DNA of 64,000 nt, taken from Nitrospirota bacterium. Its GTDB lineage: Bacteria > JACPQY01. The stretch lies in assembly GCA_016180645.1 (NCBI GenBank), contig JACPAV010000033.1:31843-95842 (forward strand). Reading direction: 5' to 3'. The notes under the pieces are model-generated. The model saw nothing but the letters and a program-made list of their open reading frames with translations. It did not search any database and was not told the origin of the DNA. Shown one piece after another: positions 33,683 to 42,990 of the stretch; position 1 is the first letter of the stretch, and every line of letters begins with the position of its first letter. Position numbers and translations under genes: made by a program.

Positions 33683-35161
33683 ATGAAACGGTCCTCCCTC
33701 AAACAAACACCCATCCACATCCGCCGGACGGAGATCCGGTTGGCCCCGGACCAAAACCGGGTAGTCCTGCGGCCTCTGGGGTTCGCCTCCGATGAGGAAT
33801 ACGTCAGGATCATCCGTCGGGCGCAGGCGCTTCCGGAGCAGGATGTCCAGCGCGTTCTTGATCGGGTCCTGCAGGAGTTTTCCTCCCGCCATCGGTGGCT
33901 GATCAAGCGCCTCTTGGCGAGGTTTCACCACCTGGAACATTTCCTGCCCCCGGGAGGCGACATCTCGGAAGCGCGAAAACTGCTGATCGGCTCCTACTTC
34001 ATGTTTGAATATTCGGCCGAGTCCGCGGCGCTCTTCAACCCATCCATCCTTCACCATCCCGACCAATCGGGGCTGCCCAAGGGAAGTCTGCGCTTCCTTC
34101 TGAGCCTTCGGTCGACGGGGGAGGGTCACGTATCTTCCATTTCTTTCCGCAGCGGCGTTATTGACGCGCACAACGGCATTTCCGTGGACCCGGCATCGCG
34201 TTTCTTGACCGAGCCCGAGCTCATTGAGAACCCGGCTTATCACAAAGTTCTCTTTGGGCGGAAGATCGCGGAAATGGGCTTGGCCGGCGAATGGGCGGAA
34301 CGCGTGATGGGCCGCCTGGGAGACTTTTTCACCCTCAAAGAACTCAAGCATGGCCTCAAGGAGGTGCTTCAAGAAACGGCCCCCGGCCAAAAAATCGGGG
34401 ACGACAACACCGCCAAAGGCCTGTGGCTTTTGGCGCAGTCCAACTACGACATTCGGTTTCCGCCGGACCAGGAGCTCTCCGAAAGGATCATTTTTCCCGT
34501 CACTCCCATTCAAAGCAACGGCATCGAGGACGTGCGTCTGACGGCGCATCGAGCCGAAGGGGGAAACACGGTTTATTACGCCACCTATACCGCCTACGAC
34601 GGCCGCAACGTGCTTCCCCAGCTCTTTGAAACGGAGGATTTCCTGCACTTCAAGTTCGCCACGCTCAACGGCCCCGGGGTGCAGAACAAAGGGATGGCCC
34701 TCTTCCCGCGCAAGATCAAAGGCCTCTTCGCCATGCTCTCGCGCCAGGACGGCGAGAATGTTTTCCTGATGTATTCCGACAACGTGCATTTTTGGAACGA
34801 GTCTCAGCTCATCCTCTCACCCGCTCACCCCTGGGAATTCGTGAAGATGGGCAACTGCGGGTCTCCCATCGAGACGGAGGCGGGCTGGTTGGTGCTGAGC
34901 CACGGGGTTGGGCCCATGCGGAAGTACTGTCTCGGCGCTTTCTTGCTGGACCGGAATGATCCTTCCAAGGTGATCGGCCGGCTGCGGAAGCCCTTGATGT
35001 CCCCCGAAGGGACCGAACGGGAGGGGTACGTTCCCAATGTCCTCTATACCTGCGGAGCGCTTGTGCGCGGCGATCAGCTTATCCTGCCCTACGGCATGTC
35101 GGACCGCGTGACCGGATTCGCCATCATTCCCATGGATGAAATCATGGCCCCCATGGCTTGA
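33683..35161 (+). CDS. Glycoside hydrolase family 130 protein (mannoside phosphorylase-like)
   Basis: A 492-residue five-bladed propeller enzyme of the GH130 type. The N-terminal ~180 residues form an extension (RWLIKRLLARFHHLEHF, then FNPSILHHPDQ). The catalytic core follows (NGIEDVRLTAHRAEGGNTVY, TYTAYDGRNVLPQLFETEDF, NKGMALFPRKIKGLFAMLSR, and near the end GYVPNVLYTCGALVRGDQLI). Family members cleave beta-mannosyl bonds using phosphate, or hydrolyse them. The gene starts on the base after the GT4 stop, so the two products very likely act together, for instance on an intracellular or surface mannan. Confidence 0.87.
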   Translation: MKRSSLKQTPIHIRRTEIRLAPDQNRVVLRPLGFASDEEYVRIIRRAQALPEQDVQRVLDRVLQEFSSRHRWLIKRLLARFHHLEHFLPPGGDISEARKLLIGSYFMFEYSAESAALFNPSILHHPDQSGLPKGSLRFLLSLRSTGEGHVSSISFRSGVIDAHNGISVDPASRFLTEPELIENPAYHKVLFGRKIAEMGLAGEWAERVMGRLGDFFTLKELKHGLKEVLQETAPGQKIGDDNTAKGLWLLAQSNYDIRFPPDQELSERIIFPVTPIQSNGIEDVRLTAHRAEGGNTVYYATYTAYDGRNVLPQLFETEDFLHFKFATLNGPGVQNKGMALFPRKIKGLFAMLSRQDGENVFLMYSDNVHFWNESQLILSPAHPWEFVKMGNCGSPIETEAGWLVLSHGVGPMRKYCLGAFLLDRNDPSKVIGRLRKPLMSPEGTEREGYVPNVLYTCGALVRGDQLILPYGMSDRVTGFAIIPMDEIMAPMA

Positions 35162-35214
35162 AGGGCAGTCCCGATGACTCATAGGGGATTTCGAGAGAAG
35201 CAAGGGCGCCAGGC

Positions 35215-35742
35215 ATGATTCCGGACCCGCTTGAAAGGGAACGGAATACCATCGGGCGAGCCCATCTCACGGAGGTGAATGGAACATCCATCTCGTGGGG
35301 TGAGATGGGAAAGGGCGACTCGCTGATTCTCCTTCACGGCATTTAGGACTCCCATCGAACGTGGCGAAGGTGCGCGCCCCTTCTCGCCCGGCATTTCCGA
35401 GTCCTGATGCCCGATCTGGCGGGCCACGGCTATTCCGGCAGGCCGGACGCCCCGTACACGCTTTCATGGCACGCCCGCATCCTCATCCAGTGGATGCGTA
35501 AGCTGAGCATGCCACGGGCGCACGTGGCAGGGCATTCCTACGGCGGGGGCGTGGCCCAATGGATGCTTTTGGAGGACCGGAAACGCGTGCGCCGCCTGGC
35601 GCTTGTCTGCTCGGGAGGGCTTGGTCGGGAGGTGGCGGTCGGGATGCGCCTCGCCTCGTTTCCGTTATTCGGTCCTCTTACTCGCTCCGGTGCTGATGAA
35701 ATTCGGCTCGCGCATGTGCCATGGGGTCAAGTCTTGACTTGA
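35215..35742 (+). pseudogene. Alpha/beta hydrolase, broken by an in-frame amber and a repeat-truncated 3' end
   Basis: Translation from 35215 gives a hydrolase N-terminus ending SLILLHGI, then TAG at 35344-35346, and continues in the same frame as DSHRTWRR...LMPDLAGHGYSGRPD...VAGHSYGGGVAQW (nucleophile Ser in GHSYGG). The frame then ends at a TGA (35740-35742) at the edge of a perfect inverted repeat, after about 175 codons, far short of the ~270 expected, and the Asp and His of the triad are gone. Both lesions mark it as decayed. It follows the GT4-GH130 pair by 53 bases. Confidence 0.82.
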
Positions 35743-35795
35743 TACTTCTCAGGTTCGCCGATGAAGCAAGTTGTGCCAAGTCAAGACTTGACCCC
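35723..35795. repeat. Perfect 19-bp inverted repeat supplying stops to two genes
   Basis: GGGGTCAAGTCTTGACTTG at 35723-35741 and its exact complement at 35777-35795. The left end holds the stop of the truncated hydrolase (35740-35742); the right arm encodes the last residues (Gly-Val-Lys-Ser) and stop of the lipoprotein gene on the minus strand. No transposase is nearby. Confidence 0.92.
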
Positions 35796-38700
35796 TTGCC
35801 CTTGCCCCCGGCGAGAAAGGAAGAAGGCGAGGAGCAAGACGGAGGGGAGGAGGGTGCTCCAGGGGTCGGTGGGAGAGCCGGGGAGGACGGCGCAGCCGCA
35901 GGTCATGCCGGCTTCGGAGGAGTCGGACTTGTACTCGACGGTGAAATGGTACTGGGTGAATTCCTTATTGTCCGCTTCATCGGTGGCGCGGACGAGGAGG
36001 TCATGCGCGCTGCCTTGTTCGAGCCCGCTCAGTTCTACGAGGCCGTCCTGCGGCAGGGCTTGATACGCGGCCCCGTCGAGGCTCCATTCCGCATTGATGT
36101 CGCTCCGTTCGGATACATAGTCTGTGACATGGGCGGTGAGGCGGACGAGGTCTTTCCCTGGATAGGCGGGGCCGATGACGCGGATGACGGGGGGTTGGGA
36201 ATCGACTGCATATTTCAGGACGGCCGGTGTGGAGTCGATGTTGCGATCGGTGTCGATTCCCTGGACTTCCAAGGTGTGCCGACCTTCGATCTGCGGACCG
36301 AGGTGGAGGTCGGGATCAGCGGAGAAGATCTGCCAGGGCATGTCGTCGACGCGCCAGGTGTATTTGGCCGACGTGTCCCGATCGTCTTCATAGAGCACAT
36401 AGACGACGCCGCCCGCCGGGGAGATGCCGTTGGCCACGGTCTGCTTGGGGTCGAGGTTGATGAATTCCTGGGCGGGGCCGCTTTTTGAGAGGGCGATGAA
36501 GGTTTTCGGCGCGGCGGGGCTGTCGGCCACGGTGGAGCCGGCGCCCATGCGGGCCGGGGCGAAGAGGGCGAATCCGCCGCCGCTGCTCTCCGGGGAGCAG
36601 GTGGTGAGGCAATCGCCCTTGGACAGGGCATCTCCCGAGAACATCGACTCTCCGAGTCCGGCCGAGCAGACTTTGTCTCCGGCGAAGCAGTCGGTCGTGC
36701 AGTGGAAGTCCGTGCGCCCATCCGTGCACGTGCCGTCTTTGGCCTCGCACCCTTCGCAGGACTTGTTGCCACAACAGGGTGGGGCGCCGCAGTCTGAGCA
36801 GCCGCAGTTCGTGGCGGTTCCCGTGCACTCGCCCTTTTCATTGGCGGTGTAGACCTTCGAGCCGCACTCCGTGTATTTCTCGCCCTGACCCATCTGGCAA
36901 ATTCCGTCGCCGCATTTGCAGTCTTCGCTGGGTCCGTACCACTTGGCCTCTTCGCCGGGCGCACAGTACTGGCTGTTGCGCGTGGCGCAGTCGTCAGGGC
37001 AGTTCAGCTCCGTTTCGCCGATGTTGAGTTGGCACGTGCCGTCATCGTTGCATACGTCGGAGGGGATGAGGTCCGTTCCGAGCAGGCCGATGATGTCGAA
37101 CTGTTTGAAACGGGCGTAGACGGTAAAGTAGTCTTTGGCGCCGTTGCCATCGGCGTCTGAGCCCTCGGTGCCTTCGTTTTTCGTCATCGGTTCCGGCCCC
37201 ATGTGGAGGAACTTGAACTTGATGCCGGGGATGGAGAACTTTGTCTTCACGTCCGCGTAGAGGGACATTTCGAGCATTTCGCCGAGGAGTTCGGCGATGC
37301 CGCTCGTGAGGCGTTTGCCGCTGTCCGTCAGCGTCTTCCCGGGCTCCACATCGAGATACTGGATGCTGTCGACGTCCAGCTTGGAATCGAAGTAGAGCGA
37401 GATGCAGGCGTCATCGTCGTCCGTGAGGTCGTTGTCGTCGAGCCCGAGGCAGGCGACGCCATCTTTGAAATCGGACTTGGCGCATTTGGCGCAGTCGGCG
37501 ATTTCGCCGTACTCGTTGTCCGCGCAGCCGTATTCGAATCCGATCGGGCAGCAGGTGGGGGAGTTGGCGGAGTCGGTGCAATCCTTGCCGCTGACGGTCT
37601 TTGAGGGCGTGCAGGCCGGATCGGAGTTGGAGCTGTCGAAATCCGAGTTCGGGCAGAAGCCTTCGCCGGTGAAGTAATCCACGGAGACTTGGTATGCCAT
37701 TCGGGTCCGCAGGGACATGAGCCGTTGCTCGGTGCCGTCCAGGTTTTTCAGGATGAAGTCGACGTCGAAGTTGGGGAGGGAGAATTCGAAATCGGTCCGG
37801 CAATCCTGGGGGCAACTGTCTTTCGTTTCGTTCGAGTTGCACACGAAGTCGGGGCAGGTTCCGGCGGTGGTGGAGGTTTTCCAGCGGGGGTTGCCGATCT
37901 TGACATCCGGTGTGCCTCTCGGGATGGTGCGGAGGATGACGGGCTGGCTGGCTCCGCCTTCGGTCTGGAAATTCTTGAAGGCCGGGAAGAGCGTTTCGAG
38001 CGAGCCGAGAGTGAAGGCGAAGGAGGCCGGGTTCGCGATGCTGGTGATATCGAAGCCGTCGAGGAGGCTCGACGCTTCGGTGGAAGAGGTCGAACCGTCC
38101 GTGGATTCGGGCGCGGCCGGCGGGGGGATCTGCATGCAGAAGCTGCCGGAGACGTAGAGTTGGTAGAAGATCCAGCGGAGGAGTTCCTGCGAGATGCCGA
38201 AAGCCATGTGGTAATTGGTGCCGTTGAATTTTCGGTATTCGAATTTCACCGCCGTGGCCGTCTGGGGGTTGGGCGGGCTGGTCTTATCGATGGACTCGAA
38301 GCACTCGGAGCTCTTGAGTTGGGAGAGATCCGTGGTGATCGGCTTCATGCCGAAGTCGAATGGCAGGAGGAAGCCGTTGTTGTCGATGTCCAAGTGGGGA
38401 TAGAAGGCCATGCCGACGAGCGAATTGCCGCCGCCCTGGACGCCGTAGTAGCGCGCGGAGTTGGGGTTGCACTCGGCCGTACACCATTTGGGATCTTCCG
38501 CACCGCCGCAGGTGGGATCGCCCGTAGCAGGAATCGTGCCTTGCGGGATGGCCGTGGGTTGGACCCAACTGGTCATGAGGGCCATGACGTCGATGGGGAG
38601 GGAGCCTTCGAGCATGCCTTTGACTTGATCCATGAGGGGGCCCGCCAGTTGACCGATGAACAGGCCCTTGAAGGCGTTGATGAGTGCGCTCAGGAGGAAA

Positions 38701-39647
38701 GTGCAAATCTCTTTGATGATGGGGACTCCGCACAGGCCGCCCAATTCCAGCGTGATCTTGCCCGCGTCGATGCCGCTGTTATCGAGGCCCTTGGTTGTAT
38801 CCACCCCCAGGTCGATGCTGAGAATGCTCGGATAGGGAGAGAGGTCGGTGCGCTTCACCGGGTCGAGCTTCAGGTACAGGGTGAGGTATTCGATCGTGGC
38901 CCTCCCGCGCTCGAAGCCGAACCCGTCTATCTTGAGCTCGGCGATCATATTGTCGATACGGATATTGATATTCATCGTGTCGTTTGCCGTGTCAATGGGC
39001 AGAGTGGGTGTCATCGAGGAGTAGTCCATGATCTTCCCCATGCAGAATTGCGTGTCGGACGGATTGCAGACGCAATTAGCGTCTCCTGTGCTGTTGGCCG
39101 GGCAGGTGTGGCCGTTCTGGTCCGGGTAGGTGTCCTTCAGCCAGATCTTGACTCCGAGCATATCCGCCACGGGGTCCGTGGGCATGCTTGTGTTGATGAT
39201 CCACTTGATGAGGTCGGATTTCATGAGGTCCAAGATTTGAACCTTGATTTTTTCGAAGCCCGTGTCCGTATCGGCGCCGGAGGGATCGGCGGTGAGCCTG
39301 AACGGGATCGCTTCCGTGTTGAGGAACGGAGCGGGGTTGCAGGTGGCCGGATCGTGTCCGAACTTATCGGCGCAGGCGCCGCCTTTGGTCGGATGGGGAA
39401 TCGGCGAGAGCGGGATTTTGGTGTCTTCATCAACGAAGGACTTTCCCGACTTGGGGGGGAGTGCGGCGCCGCAGCCTCCGCAGCCGGCGCCCTCGGAGCA
39501 GGCGGCGAGCGCGAGCATGGCGAGGATGAAGGCGCCTTGGGCGATTCGTTTGGGGGTGAGAAAGCGCGGGCTAAAGCCCGCGGCTACCGAGGTCTCCACG
39601 AACGTCCTGATCGTCCTTTCTTCGCCTGTTGCTTTGTCACTTGTCAC
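35781..39647 (-). CDS. Large Cys-rich lipoprotein with C-terminal Cys/TM/Arg-Arg sorting tail
   Basis: 1288 residues from a GTG start. The N-terminus (FILAMLALAACSEGAGCGGCG) has a lipobox at Leu-Ala-Ala-Cys, but the first ~30 residues before it are partly encoded by a REP hairpin. The long beta-rich body includes an EF-hand-like DIDNNGF and, after about 600, Cys-rich repeats of the form CNDDGTCQLNIGETELNCPD and CGDGICQMGQGEKYTECG. Near the C-terminus a Y_Y_Y/Ig-like domain (TWRVDDMPWQIF...EGRHTLEVQGIDTD) precedes the tail CGCAVLPG, a TM segment (STLLPSVLLLAFFL) and SRRG, a MYXO-CTERM-like signal. It is last in the four-gene operon. The function is unknown; surface display is inferred. Confidence 0.78.
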   Translation of the reverse strand: MTSDKATGEERTIRTFVETSVAAGFSPRFLTPKRIAQGAFILAMLALAACSEGAGCGGCGAALPPKSGKSFVDEDTKIPLSPIPHPTKGGACADKFGHDPATCNPAPFLNTEAIPFRLTADPSGADTDTGFEKIKVQILDLMKSDLIKWIINTSMPTDPVADMLGVKIWLKDTYPDQNGHTCPANSTGDANCVCNPSDTQFCMGKIMDYSSMTPTLPIDTANDTMNINIRIDNMIAELKIDGFGFERGRATIEYLTLYLKLDPVKRTDLSPYPSILSIDLGVDTTKGLDNSGIDAGKITLELGGLCGVPIIKEICTFLLSALINAFKGLFIGQLAGPLMDQVKGMLEGSLPIDVMALMTSWVQPTAIPQGTIPATGDPTCGGAEDPKWCTAECNPNSARYYGVQGGGNSLVGMAFYPHLDIDNNGFLLPFDFGMKPITTDLSQLKSSECFESIDKTSPPNPQTATAVKFEYRKFNGTNYHMAFGISQELLRWIFYQLYVSGSFCMQIPPPAAPESTDGSTSSTEASSLLDGFDITSIANPASFAFTLGSLETLFPAFKNFQTEGGASQPVILRTIPRGTPDVKIGNPRWKTSTTAGTCPDFVCNSNETKDSCPQDCRTDFEFSLPNFDVDFILKNLDGTEQRLMSLRTRMAYQVSVDYFTGEGFCPNSDFDSSNSDPACTPSKTVSGKDCTDSANSPTCCPIGFEYGCADNEYGEIADCAKCAKSDFKDGVACLGLDDNDLTDDDDACISLYFDSKLDVDSIQYLDVEPGKTLTDSGKRLTSGIAELLGEMLEMSLYADVKTKFSIPGIKFKFLHMGPEPMTKNEGTEGSDADGNGAKDYFTVYARFKQFDIIGLLGTDLIPSDVCNDDGTCQLNIGETELNCPDDCATRNSQYCAPGEEAKWYGPSEDCKCGDGICQMGQGEKYTECGSKVYTANEKGECTGTATNCGCSDCGAPPCCGNKSCEGCEAKDGTCTDGRTDFHCTTDCFAGDKVCSAGLGESMFSGDALSKGDCLTTCSPESSGGGFALFAPARMGAGSTVADSPAAPKTFIALSKSGPAQEFINLDPKQTVANGISPAGGVVYVLYEDDRDTSAKYTWRVDDMPWQIFSADPDLHLGPQIEGRHTLEVQGIDTDRNIDSTPAVLKYAVDSQPPVIRVIGPAYPGKDLVRLTAHVTDYVSERSDINAEWSLDGAAYQALPQDGLVELSGLEQGSAHDLLVRATDEADNKEFTQYHFTVEYKSDSSEAGMTCGCAVLPGSPTDPWSTLLPSVLLLAFFLSRRGQGQGVKS
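39565..39587. repeat. REP-type hairpin, family C copy 2
   Basis: GCGGGCTAAAGCCCGC palindrome followed by GGCTAC. It lies inside the 5' end of the large lipoprotein gene and encodes residues around VAAGFSPRF. Confidence 0.7.
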
Positions 39648-39655
39648 ATGTCACC

Positions 39656-41284
39656 TCAGAAGACGTCGGTTACGAAGGGGTTGAGGAGCCGGAGGAGGAG
39701 GCGCCGTTGGAGGCTTGTATCCGGCAACTGATCGAAACCTTCGTAGGCGATTCCGATGACCCAGCCTTCGAGGGCGGATTCGGAGTATGTGAACGAGGCC
39801 ATGGAGGACCACAGGCCGACGATTTTGGGGGTATCCAGCGACTGGATGGCCCACGAGAACGCCTCGGCGGCTCCCGGGTCGGCGACTTGGACGGCCAGTT
39901 TGAGGTCTCCGGTGGCGCCATCCCGGTAGGAGATGAGCGGACGCTGGTTGGGTCCCATGGCGATGGTGCTCTCGAGACCGGTTCCCGGATCGATGCCGTC
40001 TTCCACGATCTGGCCGACCCATTCTTCGAGGAGAACTTCGCCTTCCGACTGGCTGAATTCGGTGAGGTTTTCTTCGCTGACCAGCACGAGATTCGCGGGC
40101 CGGCCATCTCCAATGGGAGCCACTTCCTCCCTGACTTGCAATGTTCCGCGGTCGAAGTTCTTGATGCGGCGGAAGCGCGGGTACCACCGTTTCAGGTTCG
40201 CATCGTAGACGATGTATTTCAGATCGCCGGCGAGCGCATCGGTGTAGCTGATGTGGAGGCGGCCGCGGTGATCCACGGTCACGGAGGCCCATCGGCCGAC
40301 GTCGCTTGGCGTGCCGTCGCCCGGACTTTGGGGGCCGGCTTGGAGATCGTCAAGGGTCGTGATTTCCCATTCGCCGCCCACCACGGGTTTTTGGGCGAGT
40401 TTGAGATCGCCGTTGGGCTGACCGCCGCCCTCGCGGTTGGGATCGTAGTAGACGATGTACACGGTGTCCGGCTGGTGTTCGGCATCGGCTGCCGAGATGG
40501 CGATGGAGGTTTTGCTCGGATCATCGCCGCGGGCGAGTTGGTTGGGATCGAGGAGGACTCCGGCGACAGGCGGTTTGTCGCCATCCACCGCGGGATCCCA
40601 TTCGCCGCCTTCCTCGGGCCGTTGCCGGTCCCACCGGAGGTACTTTACCGCCCCTTTCCGGGTGGGGTCGAACGAGACATAGGCGGCATGGATGCTGCCC
40701 GATTCGTCCAGCACGGCGGAGATCCACTGGCCGACGTTTCGTGATTCGGAGTCGAGGGTCACGATCTTGTGTTCCCAGACGCCGTCTTTCCGCTTGGTGG
40801 AGCCCCAGGCATATTTGATCTGCTTGTTGTCGTCGTCGTAGTACACGATGTGGGGTCGGCCGGTTGGGTCCACGTTGAGGGCGTTCCATTTTCCCATGCC
40901 ATCGCCCTCTTTGTGGGTTCCCTTGTCTACGGGCTGGCCCTTGACGGTCCGTTTCTGGCCGGTGGGAAGTCCGAACTGGTCCACCTCGTCGAATTCGACG
41001 GTGGGGATCCACTTGCCCGCGCCTTCGGCCGTCTTGGCGAAGTAGATGTATTTGAGCCCCTTCTCCTTGAGATCGTAGTAGGTGAGATGGGGCATGCCGC
41101 GCACGTCGAACTTGAGGGAGGCGCCGATGCCGGCGTCCGAGGAGTCATCGACGACGATGGAAGGGACGGGCAGCGGGCGGACGGAGTCGTGGCTGCCGGC
41201 GCGGCCGCACGCGGCGATACACGCCGCCGAGGCGGCGAGCATCGCCGCATTTGAGATTTGAGATTTGAAATTTGAAATTTTCAT
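39656..41284 (-). CDS. Lipoprotein with propeller-like repeats, paralogue of the preceding operon gene
   Basis: 542 residues. The ATG (41282-41284) overlaps the upstream stop by one base. The first 12 codons come from a small AATTTCAAATTTC-type repeat; a second Met at residue 15 begins a normal lipoprotein signal (LAASAACIAACGRAG). The body has recurring blades of the pattern HxxYYDxxxKxLKY (HLTYYDLKEKGLKYIYF, HIVYYDDDNKQIKYAW, LISYRDGATGDLKLAVQ) typical of BNR/propeller-like folds. It shares RWYPRFRRIKNFD and EEWVGQIVEDG segments with the 41284-42885 product, so the two are tandem duplicates. There is no C-terminal sorting tail. The role is unknown. Confidence 0.82.
   Translation of the reverse strand: MKISNFKSQISNAAMLAASAACIAACGRAGSHDSVRPLPVPSIVVDDSSDAGIGASLKFDVRGMPHLTYYDLKEKGLKYIYFAKTAEGAGKWIPTVEFDEVDQFGLPTGQKRTVKGQPVDKGTHKEGDGMGKWNALNVDPTGRPHIVYYDDDNKQIKYAWGSTKRKDGVWEHKIVTLDSESRNVGQWISAVLDESGSIHAAYVSFDPTRKGAVKYLRWDRQRPEEGGEWDPAVDGDKPPVAGVLLDPNQLARGDDPSKTSIAISAADAEHQPDTVYIVYYDPNREGGGQPNGDLKLAQKPVVGGEWEITTLDDLQAGPQSPGDGTPSDVGRWASVTVDHRGRLHISYTDALAGDLKYIVYDANLKRWYPRFRRIKNFDRGTLQVREEVAPIGDGRPANLVLVSEENLTEFSQSEGEVLLEEWVGQIVEDGIDPGTGLESTIAMGPNQRPLISYRDGATGDLKLAVQVADPGAAEAFSWAIQSLDTPKIVGLWSSMASFTYSESALEGWVIGIAYEGFDQLPDTSLQRRLLLRLLNPFVTDVF
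41249..41284. repeat. AT-rich dispersed repeat forming a start region
   Basis: Tandem ATTTGAGATTTGAGATTTG / AAATTTGAAATTTTCAT units. On the minus strand it supplies the ATG and first codons (MKISNFKSQISN) of the lipoprotein gene. Confidence 0.8.
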
Positions 41285-42885
41285 CAGGTGCCCAGCTTCT
41301 CGAAGTATCGGAAGAGCAGGGTATGTTTCCGACTGCCCGTTTCGAGGATCTCGTAGCCTTGGTAGGCAATTCCCACTTTGAAATCTTCGGGCGTTTTTCC
41401 AGGGATCGTGCGGAGCGAGGACCAGATGCCCACGGTTTTCACATTGTCCAGTGGAACGGTGGCCCAGGCGTGTCCGGTGGGCGAGGGTGTGAGTGAATCC
41501 TGGAAGGCGATCTTGAGATCGCCCGTGGTGCCATCGCGGTAGGACAGGATCGCGCGGTTGAAGGGATCCAGCGTCATGGCTGCGCCCACCCCCGTGCCTG
41601 CTCCGGAGCCGTTGTCCACGATCTCGCCGGCCCATTCTTCGAGAACGGTCGTGCCTGTGCCGGACACATCGCTCATCGGCAGTTCGCTGACTACGCGGAT
41701 GTCCGGTGTGCCGTCTTCCTTCGGCGGGAGTTCCACCTGGAGCTGGTTCTTCCCGACGTCGAAGTTCTTTACCCGCCTGTAGCGCGGGTACCACAGGCTG
41801 GTGGAGGGGTTGTACAAGATCTGTTTGAGGTCTTTGTTCGTCTCGTCGGCATACGCGATGTGGAGGATGCCTTTCGAGTCGATCTCGGCGGCGGTCCACG
41901 TGCCGACGTTGTCTTGGTGCGTATCTCCGCCCACGGTCTTGTCCGTGCTGCCCGGTACTTTGCTCGGCGGCAGATCGTCCAGGATTTGTACGGCAAACGG
42001 CGATCCGGAGGGCGCCGAGATGTTTCGACGGGCGAGTCGGAGGTCGCCGTCCGAGGATGAATAGTAGACGACAAAGACATCCTGTTTGGAGAGGGCGATG
42101 GCGGTGCGCGAACCCTCGGCGGTGGCGAGCGGTTTCCCTACGGGCTCCGTGCCGGGAAAGTTTCCGAGGTCGACCAGATCGATGGTCTCGATTCGGGGCC
42201 GGTCTTTCTGCGATTCCTCGTCCCACGAGCGGTTCCATCGGAGGTACTTCACTTTTTTGAACTGGCCGTCCGTGTAGGCCACATGGATGTTCTGGGGGGT
42301 TGCGTCGTCCATCGCGGCCGTGAGCCATCTGCCGACGATTGCGCCTTCGGAGTCCAGGAAGACTTTCTTGAAGACCCAGGAGCCGTCGCCCGCTTGGCCG
42401 ATGGCCCAGGCGTACTTGAGCTGGCGGGTGTCCCCGTCGTAGTAGACGATGTGGGGCCGATCTTCTCGGTCCAGCACGAGCCAGTTCCAATAGCCCACGC
42501 CTTTCCCGGAGCGCGGACCCATGTCCACGATTTGCCCGCGGATGATCGTCAGATCGTTCTCCAGTTTTCCGCAGTCCTTGTAGTTCGGCTCGGCCGTTTT
42601 GACTTGAGGCTGCCAGTTGAACCGGCCCGGCTCCACTTGGACGCCTTCGATGTATTTCAGGGCCTTGCAGCCGGCGTCGTAGTAGCTGATGTGGGCGTTT
42701 TTCTTGGAGTCGAATTTGAGGGAGGGGGCGATGCCTGCGTCCGAGGTGTTGTCGATCACGGAGCCCGGTGTGAAGGGAATGCGGAAACTGTCCTCGCCGC
42801 CGGAGCGGCCGCAGGCGGCAGCGAAGGCTGCCGCCGTGATGAGTGATGAGTAATGTGTGAAGCGACGGATCATGCCAAGAGCCAT
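41284..42885 (-). CDS. Lipoprotein with propeller-like repeats
   Basis: 533 residues; start supported by GGGAGG about 9 bases upstream. The signal peptide ends in a lipobox (AAFAAACGRSG). Blades repeat through the protein: HISYYDAGCKALKYIE, HIVYYDGDTRQLKYAW, HVAYTDGQFKKVKYLRW, HIAYADETNKDLKQILY and ILSYRDGTTGDLKIAFQ. It has the same layout as the next gene, including LWYPRYRRVKNFD and VLEEWAGEIVDNG. It is second in the operon, between the two very large lipoproteins. No enzymatic motif is visible, and binding of a surface ligand is only a guess. Confidence 0.82.
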   Translation of the reverse strand: MALGMIRRFTHYSSLITAAAFAAACGRSGGEDSFRIPFTPGSVIDNTSDAGIAPSLKFDSKKNAHISYYDAGCKALKYIEGVQVEPGRFNWQPQVKTAEPNYKDCGKLENDLTIIRGQIVDMGPRSGKGVGYWNWLVLDREDRPHIVYYDGDTRQLKYAWAIGQAGDGSWVFKKVFLDSEGAIVGRWLTAAMDDATPQNIHVAYTDGQFKKVKYLRWNRSWDEESQKDRPRIETIDLVDLGNFPGTEPVGKPLATAEGSRTAIALSKQDVFVVYYSSSDGDLRLARRNISAPSGSPFAVQILDDLPPSKVPGSTDKTVGGDTHQDNVGTWTAAEIDSKGILHIAYADETNKDLKQILYNPSTSLWYPRYRRVKNFDVGKNQLQVELPPKEDGTPDIRVVSELPMSDVSGTGTTVLEEWAGEIVDNGSGAGTGVGAAMTLDPFNRAILSYRDGTTGDLKIAFQDSLTPSPTGHAWATVPLDNVKTVGIWSSLRTIPGKTPEDFKVGIAYQGYEILETGSRKHTLLFRYFEKLGT

Positions 42886-42905
42886 CAGAGTGCCCTCCCG
42901 CTCAT

Positions 42906-42970
42906 GCTTCGACGGCGCTCAGCACGAGCGGAAAAAAGCCGTTCGCCCTTGGCCTGTCGAAGGGTGAACG
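42906..42970. repeat. Imperfect inverted repeat (TTCGAC...GTCGAA type)
   Basis: GCTTCGACGGCGCTCAGCAC... (42906-42931) faces CCGTTCGCCCTTGGCCTGTC... (42939-42963) with an A/G-rich loop. It lies between two genes of the lipoprotein operon. Short relatives of the AAAAGCCGTTCG loop part occur near 11822. Confidence 0.65.
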
Positions 42971-42990
42971 CGGCGTTGGCCCTCCAAAGC

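Noticed and set aside
32954-34789. Minus-strand frame of 611 codons opposite GT4 and GH130
   Set aside because: Runs across the boundary of two well-supported genes and has no recognisable domain.
35344-35346. Possible recoded amber (TAG) in the alpha/beta hydrolase
   Set aside because: The 3' end is also truncated and there is no sign of TAG recoding elsewhere in the window, so decay is the simpler reading.
41285-42490. N-terminal extension of the lipoprotein frame ending at 39656
   Set aside because: It overlaps the upstream paralogue out of frame and has Arg-rich shadow composition; the true start is the ATG at 41284.
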